5,790 bases of DNA, taken from assembly GCA_028293095.1 (NCBI GenBank), contig JAQGPK010000095.1, positions 1-5,790 on the forward strand, written 5' to 3'. The position numbers and the translations under genes were made by a program. The notes below the pieces were generated by a model. The model had not been told where the DNA came from. It made no database searches and saw only the letters and a list, made by a program, of their open reading frames with translations. Shown here piece by piece: positions 1 through 4,911 of the stretch. How positions within the stretch are numbered: the first letter of the stretch is position 1; each line of letters starts with the position of its first letter. The DNA is from Chlamydiia bacterium. Lineage in GTDB: Bacteria; Chlamydiota; Chlamydiia; Chlamydiales; FEN-1388.

Positions 1-56
1 CTAGAGTGCTCGAAGATTTGCGTCGTTTCTGTTACGCCCACTTTTGCTGCTGCCAT
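1..56 (-). CDS. Possible 5' end of a divergent gene, product unknown (partial)
   Basis: An open frame reads leftward from an ATG at 56-54 to the window edge without a stop, giving 18 complete codons that begin MAAAKVGVTETTQIF. An in-frame ATG lies four codons earlier (68-66). I prefer the inner start because a GAGG sequence sits 6 nt upstream of it, which is ideal Shine-Dalgarno spacing. The orientation is opposite to rplY, so the 185-nt interval between them would be a divergent regulatory region. From memory, glgA (glycogen synthase) lies beside ctc in Chlamydia, but these residues do not resemble a glycogen synthase N-terminus. Eighteen codons are too few to identify a family or to exclude a chance open frame. 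Confidence 0.35.
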   Translation of the reverse strand, partial: MAAAKVGVTETTQIFEHS

Positions 57-120
57 AGCACGCCTCATAGATCGCACTTGTTACCGATAAATACGTATAG
101 AAATTTTTATAGATAGTAGA

Positions 121-136
121 TGTGACACGTGTCTCA
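121..136. repeat. Imperfect 16-bp palindrome overlapping the -35 box (possible operator)
   Basis: TGTGACACGTGTCTCA contains a perfect 10-bp palindrome, GACACGTGTC (124-133). The symmetry extends to 16 bp with a single mismatched pair (T123/T134). It covers the -35 hexamer at 122-127, so a dimeric DNA-binding protein here could block rightward initiation. The assignment as an operator is inference; short palindromes also occur by chance. Confidence 0.35.
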
Positions 137-149
137 ATGCTTCTATAAT
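122..149 (+). promoter_or_regulatory. Sigma70/sigma66-type promoter for the rplY-pth-rpsF-rpsR-rplI-hldD-hldE unit
   Basis: The -35 candidate GTGACA (122-127, 5 of 6 matches to TTGACA) is followed by a 16-nt spacer and a perfect -10 hexamer TATAAT (144-149). Transcription would begin near 156, giving an rplY leader of about 85 nt. No other promoter of similar quality is visible before rplY. The downstream genes are too tightly packed for obvious separate promoters, so this probably drives most or all of the seven-gene run. It is inferred from consensus only. Confidence 0.6.
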
Positions 150-162
150 TTTTCATGAAAAA
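149..162. repeat. 14-bp AT-rich palindrome at the predicted transcription start
   Basis: TTTTTCATGAAAAA is a perfect inverted repeat centred on CATG. It sits at the end of the -10 box and spans the predicted start near 156. It could be a second protein-binding site, but it is short and AT-rich, so chance is a realistic explanation. Confidence 0.25.
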
Positions 163-233
163 AGTTTTGAACACTCAGCACGCTACAAAATGTGGCTAGC
201 TTACGAAGTTGTAAAAAATTAGAAATAAGTTCC

Positions 234-238
234 GGAGG
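234..238 (+). promoter_or_regulatory. Ribosome binding site of rplY, unusually close to the ATG
   Basis: GGAGG, a strong Shine-Dalgarno core, is separated from the ATG at 242 by only 3 nt (ATT). That is shorter than the usual 5 to 9 nt. No in-frame alternative start would improve the spacing without cutting into the conserved L25 N-terminus, so the ATG at 242 is kept. Confidence 0.6.
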
Positions 239-241
239 ATT

Positions 242-805
242 ATGGACGTAGAAGTAGAAGTCTTTTCAAGAGATGCAAAAAATAAAGGTGAAGCGAAAAA
301 GCTTCGTCGCGAAGGGTATGTTCCTTGTGTAGTGTACTCTGCTGGAGCAGTTGGAGAAAACTACTACATTAAGAAAGTAGCAATTGATACTGTCATTCGT
401 GAACTTGAGTTTGGTTTTCTGCCAACAACAGTTTTCGTTTTGAAGAATCAAGCTGGCAAGCAGCGTAGAGCCATTGTAAAAGAAATTCAGTACAAAGTTA
501 CATCCTATGATGTATCTCATGTTGATTTCTTAGAGCTTATTGCTGACCGAAAAGTGAATGTCAAAGTACCTGTACAGTTCCAGAATGTCATTGATTGCGT
601 TGGAGTGAAGGCGGGTGGATTCTTAAGACAAGTGCTTCAGCACGTTCAAGTGCGTTGCCTTCCAAAAGATATCCCAACTCACTTTACAATTGATGTGAAA
701 GATATCGATATCCGTCAAGCACGTAGAGTTGTTGATATTGCAATTCCAAAAGAGGTAATTTCTCTTATTAAGCCTCAGGATGTTGTAGTAACTGTTGTGA
801 AGTAA
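242..805 (+). CDS. rplY: 50S ribosomal protein L25/general stress protein Ctc (TL5 type)
   Basis: This protein binds 5S rRNA in the central protuberance of the large ribosomal subunit. The 187 residues fit the long TL5/CTC form, with two domains. The N-terminal L25 domain (about 1-98) contains LRREGYVPCVVYS (21-33), matching the family's LRR.G.VPAVVY wording, and the closing VSHVDFLEL (91-99). The C-terminal beta domain (about 103-185) contains GVKAGGFLRQ (121-130), V.CLPKDIP (137-145) and a DVKDIDI segment (151-157). It is the first gene of the run and lies 3 nt before pth, a pairing common in many bacteria. A cysteine (C29) takes the place of the usual alanine in VPAVVY. The family assignment is secure; a stress role, known for Bacillus Ctc, is not shown by this sequence. 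Confidence 0.95.
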   Translation: MDVEVEVFSRDAKNKGEAKKLRREGYVPCVVYSAGAVGENYYIKKVAIDTVIRELEFGFLPTTVFVLKNQAGKQRRAIVKEIQYKVTSYDVSHVDFLELIADRKVNVKVPVQFQNVIDCVGVKAGGFLRQVLQHVQVRCLPKDIPTHFTIDVKDIDIRQARRVVDIAIPKEVISLIKPQDVVVTVVK

Positions 806-808
806 GTT

Positions 809-1399
809 ATGTATCGTTTGATTGTGGGTTTAGGAAATCCCGGTAAAAAGTATGAAATGACGAGGCATAATCTCGGATTTTTAGTACTTGAAGAGCTTGC
901 GGATATACTAAAGACACAATTTACAAAAGATACAAGGTTTGAGAGTCTTGTAGCGTTTGCAACGATAGAAGATAAAAAAGTTCTTCTTATGCTTCCACAG
1001 ACGTATATGAATGAAAGTGGAAGAGCGGTTGCGAAGGTGATGGGCTTTTATAAGCTTACAAACGATGCTCTTATAGTTGCAGTAGATGATATGGCACTTC
1101 CATTCGGGCATCTAAGGGTAAAGCCTTCGGGAAGCTCTGGAGGTCATAATGGCCTTAATAGTATTGAAGCAGTAGTCGGAACAAGAGACTACATGAGACT
1201 TCGGATTGGGATAGGTAAAGATAGTGGCGCGACAGATGCGGAGATTGTAGATCACGTGTTAGGTCGCTTTACAAGCAATGAAAAAAAAGTGCTACCAGAG
1301 TGTCTCAAAGGTGCTGCAGAGTGCCTGAAAAGGTTAGTATTAGAAGATTTTCAAAAAGTTATAAATGATGTGAATCGCCGAGTGCGAAACACAGGTTAA
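809..1399 (+). CDS. pth: Peptidyl-tRNA hydrolase
   Basis: This cytoplasmic enzyme cleaves the ester bond of peptidyl-tRNAs that drop off ribosomes and so recycles tRNA. The 196-residue length is normal for the family. The N-terminal signature LIVGLGNPGKKYEMTRHN is present. The key residues fall at exactly the E. coli Pth numbers: N10, the catalytic H20, N68 (in YMNES), D93 (in AVDD) and N114 (in SGGHNGL). The protein is therefore expected to be active. The ATG follows the rplY stop by 3 nt with only a weak AAG-type ribosome binding site, which suggests translational coupling to rplY. The basic C-terminal tail ends RRVRNTG. Confidence 0.97.
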   Translation: MYRLIVGLGNPGKKYEMTRHNLGFLVLEELADILKTQFTKDTRFESLVAFATIEDKKVLLMLPQTYMNESGRAVAKVMGFYKLTNDALIVAVDDMALPFGHLRVKPSGSSGGHNGLNSIEAVVGTRDYMRLRIGIGKDSGATDAEIVDHVLGRFTSNEKKVLPECLKGAAECLKRLVLEDFQKVINDVNRRVRNTG

Positions 1400-1403
1400 G
1401 GAG
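1397..1403 (+). promoter_or_regulatory. Ribosome binding site of rpsF, formed across the pth stop codon
   Basis: TAAGGAG is a long match to the anti-Shine-Dalgarno sequence. Its TAA is the pth stop codon (1397-1399). It lies 9 nt before the rpsF ATG at 1413. Ribosomes ending pth therefore release directly on the rpsF initiation site, which suggests coupled translation. Confidence 0.7.
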
Positions 1404-1412
1404 AGTTAAACA

Positions 1413-1754
1413 ATGAAAGAAGAGAAGCCACAGTTATACGAAGGAATGTATATCTTGAGTGCGCAGCTTACAGAAGATGCAAAAGCGAAAGCGTTTGAGA
1501 AGATTAAAGCTGGTATTGTTCAGCGCGGTGGAGAGATCCGTAAGGTTCATGAGCAAGGAAAAAGAAGACTTGCCTACATCATCGGTAATCATCGTGAAGG
1601 AAACTACTTCCTTATTTACTTTGATGCAAAACCGAGCGCAATTCCTGAACTTTGGGAAGAATATCGCCTGAATGAAAACCTTGTTCGTTTTATGACGACT
1701 AAGACAGACGAAGTTCTTGATGAGTTAAAATTCAAACAACTTCCAGAATTATAA
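1413..1754 (+). CDS. rpsF: 30S ribosomal protein S6
   Basis: S6 binds 16S rRNA in the platform of the small subunit as a heterodimer with S18, whose gene follows 26 nt downstream. At 113 residues it has the usual length. It shows the standard S6 pattern: an N-terminal strand YEGMYIL (9-15); the GGEIRKVHEQGKRRLAY segment (39-55) corresponding to GG.i...e.WGkR.LAY; the strand GNYFLIYFDA (63-72); and the helix-strand YRLNENLVRFM (84-94). The start is supported by a strong ribosome binding site overlapping the pth stop. Many bacteria have ssb between rpsF and rpsR; here nothing intervenes. A second open frame lying inside this gene is a shadow. Confidence 0.96.
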   Translation: MKEEKPQLYEGMYILSAQLTEDAKAKAFEKIKAGIVQRGGEIRKVHEQGKRRLAYIIGNHREGNYFLIYFDAKPSAIPELWEEYRLNENLVRFMTTKTDEVLDELKFKQLPEL

Positions 1755-1780
1755 GGTAAAGGTAAGGATAGGATAGAATT

Positions 1781-2059
1781 ATGCCAAGATTAAACCAACC
1801 AACTACAAGAGTGAGAAGAGTTTCTTCAGAGCCACTCGATCCAAAGCTACGCAAAAGAAAAAAATGCCCTTTTATGGCGGCAGGTTTCGAAGATGTAGAC
1901 TATAAAGATATTGAAACTCTTTCAAAGTTTATTACTGAAAGAGGTAAAATCCTCCCAAGAAGGATTACCGGAGTTTCTGCATTCTTCCAAAGAAGACTTG
2001 CAGCTGCAATCAAACGTGCACGCTATATGGCGCTTTTGCCATTTGTTGCTGAAACCTAA
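1781..2059 (+). CDS. rpsR: 30S ribosomal protein S18
   Basis: S18 is the partner of S6 on the 30S platform. The protein has 92 residues. The family core is nearly complete: KKCPF (27-31), then VDYKDIETL (39-47), KFITERGKILPRRITGV (49-65), and a C-terminal helix ending AAIKRARYMALLPF (75-88). The first 27 residues are basic and variable, as is normal. The start codon is preceded by AGGAT at 1770-1774, about 6 to 8 nt away, in a purine-rich stretch with repeated GGTAA/GGATA wording. The wording around KKCPF and DYKDIETL resembles chlamydial S18 as I remember it, which supports the taxonomic inference. Confidence 0.97.
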   Translation: MPRLNQPTTRVRRVSSEPLDPKLRKRKKCPFMAAGFEDVDYKDIETLSKFITERGKILPRRITGVSAFFQRRLAAAIKRARYMALLPFVAET

Positions 2060-2077
2060 TAGGAGAGAAAAAAACTA

Positions 2078-2542
2078 ATGGCTACACAATTACTTCTTCT
2101 TCAAGATGTCGATCATTTAGGTCGTAAGGGCGATGTCGTGAACACGAAACCAGGCTTTGCGTATAACTTTTTAATTCCAAAGGGCGTCGCTGTTGTTGCA
2201 ACTAAAGCCACTCTCAGACGTCAAGTGAAGTTGAAAGATGAGCGCTTAAAAATTGCAGAACAAGATCGTAAAGAAGCTGAAGAAATGGCAAGCCGTTTAC
2301 AAGGCGAAACCATCAGCTTTACCGTGAAGGTCGATCATGAAGGTCACATGTATGGTAGCGTTTCAACGCTTGATATCATTGATCTCGTGAAGATGCAAAC
2401 AGGCATTGAGCTTGATAAGCGCTTTATAGGACTGAAGCACCCAATCAAAGAGACAGGTGTTTTTGCAATTACTCTTCGTTTAAAAGAAGACATTACTTGC
2501 GAAATTCATGTAAAAGTCATTCCTGAACAGCATGTAGCGTAA
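2078..2542 (+). CDS. rplI: 50S ribosomal protein L9
   Basis: L9 binds 23S rRNA near the base of the L1 stalk and influences frame maintenance. The 154 residues show the classic three parts. The N-terminal domain carries the family signature at 15-42 (G..GDVV..KPGFAYNFLIPKG.AV.AT). A charged connecting helix follows (about 44-76, rich in K, E, R). The C-terminal RNA-binding domain contains GHMYGSVS (89-96), the counterpart of the usual GKLFGSVT. AGGAG at 2061-2065 is 12 nt from the ATG, a rather long spacing, but the N-terminal sequence starts exactly where L9 proteins normally begin. It ends 3 nt before hldD. Confidence 0.97.
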   Translation: MATQLLLLQDVDHLGRKGDVVNTKPGFAYNFLIPKGVAVVATKATLRRQVKLKDERLKIAEQDRKEAEEMASRLQGETISFTVKVDHEGHMYGSVSTLDIIDLVKMQTGIELDKRFIGLKHPIKETGVFAITLRLKEDITCEIHVKVIPEQHVA

Positions 2543-2545
2543 GAT

Positions 2546-3532
2546 ATGAAGCTTTACGAAGACAAGCATATTGTCGTCACCGGTGGCGCTGGATTTATTG
2601 GATCCGGCGTTATCCGCTATTTAAATGATCAAGGGATCTCTAACATCATTGTTGTGGATAACCTTGGCAGCACCGACAAGTGGAAGAATCTTGTTGGCAA
2701 ACGCTTTACAGATATTCTTCATAAAGATGCCCTTTTTTCTTGGTTAGAAGGTAAAGAAGACGAAATTGAAGCTTTTATTCATCTCGGTGCCTGTTCGAGC
2801 ACTGTAGAATCCGATGCCAATTATCTTCTCGAAAATAACTACCGATATACTAAAAATCTCGCAGAGTACGCCCTGCGACATGGACACCGTTTCATTTATG
2901 CCTCATCTGCTGCGACGTATGGCGATGGAAATCATGGATTTTCAGATGACCATGACACCTTAGAGTCTCAGTATCCATTAAATATGTATGGCTATTCAAA
3001 ACATCTTTTTGATCTTTGGGCAAAGCGCGAAGGTATTTTAAATCAAATCGTCGGTTTAAAATATTTTAATGTTTTTGGTCCTAACGAATATCACAAAGGC
3101 AGAATGTCATCAGCAATTTTAAAAATGGCACCGCTTGCACGTAAATTAGGATATGTAGAGCTCTTTAGATCGGAAGATCCCTCTCTTTATAAAGATGGCG
3201 AGCAAATGCGTGACTTCATTTACGTGAAAGATGTCGCTCGTATGACGTGCGCCTTTTTAAAGAATGATGCAACTGGTATTTTTAATATTGGATCAGGGCA
3301 GGCAGTTTCGTGGAATCAATTGATTGCGGCTCTTTTTTCTGCATTGGATAAAAAAGCGGATATTCGGTATATCGATATGCCAGAGGACTTGAAGGGTAAA
3401 TACCAGAATTTTACTGAAGCCAAAATGGAAAAGACGAAAAAGGCCTTAGGTAACAGCTCTGAAACGATGCCTATTGAAGCTGCAGTTGCAGATTATGTTC
3501 AGAATTATCTTATTAAGGAAGAGCGATGGTAA
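2546..3532 (+). CDS. hldD: ADP-L-glycero-D-manno-heptose 6-epimerase
   Basis: HldD-type enzymes convert ADP-D-glycero-beta-D-manno-heptose to the L-glycero form, the heptose donor for the inner core of lipopolysaccharide, in the cytoplasm. The 328-residue protein is an extended short-chain dehydrogenase/reductase. The nucleotide-binding glycine motif GGAGFIGS is at 13-20 and the catalytic YxxxK is Y148-GYS-K152. A serine-rich strand ASSAATYG (119-126) supplies the expected Ser/Thr. The HldD-specific segment YFNVFGPNEYHKGRMSS (173-189) includes K184, matching the second catalytic lysine of E. coli HldD (K178). LGSTDKWKNLVG (40-51) is also typical of this family rather than of GalE. There is no clear ribosome binding site in the 3-nt gap after rplI, so translation is probably coupled. 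The next gene encodes the heptose kinase, which supports the pathway. Confidence 0.93.
   Translation: MKLYEDKHIVVTGGAGFIGSGVIRYLNDQGISNIIVVDNLGSTDKWKNLVGKRFTDILHKDALFSWLEGKEDEIEAFIHLGACSSTVESDANYLLENNYRYTKNLAEYALRHGHRFIYASSAATYGDGNHGFSDDHDTLESQYPLNMYGYSKHLFDLWAKREGILNQIVGLKYFNVFGPNEYHKGRMSSAILKMAPLARKLGYVELFRSEDPSLYKDGEQMRDFIYVKDVARMTCAFLKNDATGIFNIGSGQAVSWNQLIAALFSALDKKADIRYIDMPEDLKGKYQNFTEAKMEKTKKALGNSSETMPIEAAVADYVQNYLIKEERW
3514..3519 (+). promoter_or_regulatory. Ribosome binding site of hldE inside the hldD 3' end
   Basis: TAAGGA ends 6 nt before the ATG at 3526. This supports that start, which places hldE in a 7-nt overlap with hldD (3526-3532). The overlap implies coupled translation of the two heptose genes. 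Confidence 0.6.
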
Positions 3533-4815
3533 GAAGGCTTGCGCCTGCTTTCGGTAAAATCAAGCCAAAGCGTGTGCTCGTAGCGGGAGACTTTATGCTA
3601 GACCGCTATGTTTTTGGCAGCTCTAAAAGAATTTCTCCAGAAGCTCCTGTTCCTGTTTTACTTGTAGGTCATGAAGAAGAGCGTGCAGGTGGTGCTGGTA
3701 ACGTCGTTTTAAATCTGCAATCACTTGGCATGGAAGTCACAGCGCTTGGACGTATTGGTGCTGATTTTTCAGGAACCTGTTTGAAGCAATGCATACCGTC
3801 TGAATACCTCTACTCTCAAGCGAATTACCAAACACCTGAAAAAGTGCGTGTCATTGCAAGTAACCAGCAGATTGTACGTATTGATTATGAAAGAGTAAAA
3901 GATAATCCTCTCGATGTAGAATTAGAAGCGCGTATTCTAGACGCAATGGATGCCCTTGTAAAAGAGCATGATGTCATAACGGTTTCTGATTATGGAAAGG
4001 GATTTTTGACAGATCCAATTTTACTTGCACTTTTAACGACGGCTAAAAAATACAATATCCCTACAATTGTCGATCCAAAAGGGGCCGAGTTTGCCAAGTA
4101 CCAGGGCGCAACAATTTTAAAACCTAATCTTTCTGAGGCCTATGCAGCTGCAGGCTTTGCTGGTATGGAAGAGAAAAAAACTCTTCAAGAGGTTGCCGGA
4201 CGAATTTTTGAAAAAGTCGCAGTTGATGTGCTCATGATCACACGTTCTGAGTCTGGCATTTCGCTTTTTTATCCTGATGGTCGTTTTGAAGATCATCCAG
4301 TACATGCGCAAGCCATTCGAGATGTGACAGGTGCGGGAGATACTGTGCTTGCTGTATTATCGAGTGCTGTTGCAAATGGTATTTCTCTTGGTGAAGGAAC
4401 ACAGCTTGCGAATGTGGCTGCAAGTATTGCAGTAATGCGTGTGGGCTGTGCGCAGGTAACTCTTTCTGAGATCGCTCATAAGCTTATCGAGGGTCATTCC
4501 GGTGATAAGATCTTTACGGAAGAGCATTTATCGGCTTTTGAACATGCAATGAAAGGCAAAAATAGTACGCTACTACGTCTACATAAAGATTGTGAGGTCA
4601 GTGTTGATCTTCTACGCGCTGTACGTGAACTTGCAAAAGATAAAAAGAAGGAACTTATTGTTTCTGTCTCTGCTTCATCCATTAATGAAGAGCTTGTACG
4701 AGTACTTGCATCTCTACAAGATGTGAACTATATTCATATGAGCGTCGGTGATGCTCTCTTTTTTGATCCGACCCATATCTATGAATTTACTGGATCCGAG
4801 CTTCGTAAAGTTTAG
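3526..4815 (+). CDS. hldE: D-glycero-beta-D-manno-heptose 7-phosphate kinase (HldE/RfaE) with degenerate C-terminal domain
   Basis: The first about 325 residues form a PfkB/ribokinase-fold sugar kinase of the HldE type, which phosphorylates heptose 7-phosphate to the 1,7-bisphosphate. Visible motifs are GDFMLDRYVFGSSKRISPEAPVP (21-43, the HldE substrate-side wording), PfkB signature 1 starting AGGAGNV (54-60), SDYGKG (154-159), VDPKG (182-186), LKPNLSEA (198-205), and the second signature DVTGAGDT (266-273) with catalytic base D272. E. coli HldE is 477 residues with a second, adenylyltransferase domain. This protein has 429, and residues about 328-429 lack the domain's TNGCFD..H.GH motif. The tail still resembles that fold: a helix DLLRAVREL (361-369), a strand ELIVSVSAS (376-384) in the place of LIVGVNSD, and LVRVLASLQDVNYI (390-403) in the place of VLAALA.VDYV. 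I infer an intact kinase and a decayed or repurposed adenylyltransferase domain. Confidence 0.88.
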   Translation: MVRRLAPAFGKIKPKRVLVAGDFMLDRYVFGSSKRISPEAPVPVLLVGHEEERAGGAGNVVLNLQSLGMEVTALGRIGADFSGTCLKQCIPSEYLYSQANYQTPEKVRVIASNQQIVRIDYERVKDNPLDVELEARILDAMDALVKEHDVITVSDYGKGFLTDPILLALLTTAKKYNIPTIVDPKGAEFAKYQGATILKPNLSEAYAAAGFAGMEEKKTLQEVAGRIFEKVAVDVLMITRSESGISLFYPDGRFEDHPVHAQAIRDVTGAGDTVLAVLSSAVANGISLGEGTQLANVAASIAVMRVGCAQVTLSEIAHKLIEGHSGDKIFTEEHLSAFEHAMKGKNSTLLRLHKDCEVSVDLLRAVRELAKDKKKELIVSVSASSINEELVRVLASLQDVNYIHMSVGDALFFDPTHIYEFTGSELRKV

Positions 4816-4911
4816 TTCATAAAAATAGTATGTAATTTAACTTATTTATTATAATTCTTATTATTTATTTTCTAATTATTTTATTCCGATAGTATCAATA
4901 TAAAGGTTGTT
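4816..4911. other. AT-rich intergenic spacer with a weak promoter candidate
   Basis: The 96 nt between hldE and the TPR gene contain only 14 G or C bases. No GC-rich hairpin followed by T residues is visible, so no rho-independent terminator for the upstream unit can be called. A perfect TATAAT lies at 4850-4855 and a TATAAA at 4899-4904. Neither has a recognisable TTGACA-like element 16 to 18 nt upstream, and in such AT-rich DNA these hexamers are expected by chance. A separate promoter for the TPR gene is plausible but not shown. Confidence 0.5.

Noticed and set aside
106..137. Leftward promoter for the divergent gene (TTGAGA on the minus strand at 137-132, TATAAA at 111-106)
   Set aside because: Each hexamer matches 5 of 6 consensus bases, but the 20-nt spacer is too long for a normal sigma70-type promoter.
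266..520. 84-codon open frame on the minus strand inside rplY
   Set aside because: It lies wholly inside a well-supported L25 gene, has no ribosome binding site that stands out and shows no recognisable domain; it is an antisense shadow.
1365..1412. Possible S6:S18-binding leader RNA with a CCG bulge upstream of rpsF (CCG at 1378-1380)
   Set aside because: A CCG is present near the pth end, but I could not draw a convincing stem around it, and the stretch is pth coding sequence; covariation analysis would be needed.
1459..1671. 70-codon open frame in another frame inside rpsF
   Set aside because: The S6 frame is strongly conserved across this stretch; the alternative product is a basic, low-information sequence with no family resemblance.
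4117..4682. Three minus-strand open frames inside hldE
   Set aside because: They oppose the intact kinase coding frame, overlap one another or lie close together, and have no features of real genes.
4816..4911. Rho-independent terminator after hldE
   Set aside because: The spacer is about 85% A+T with no stable GC-containing hairpin before a T run; AT-only symmetry is expected by chance here.
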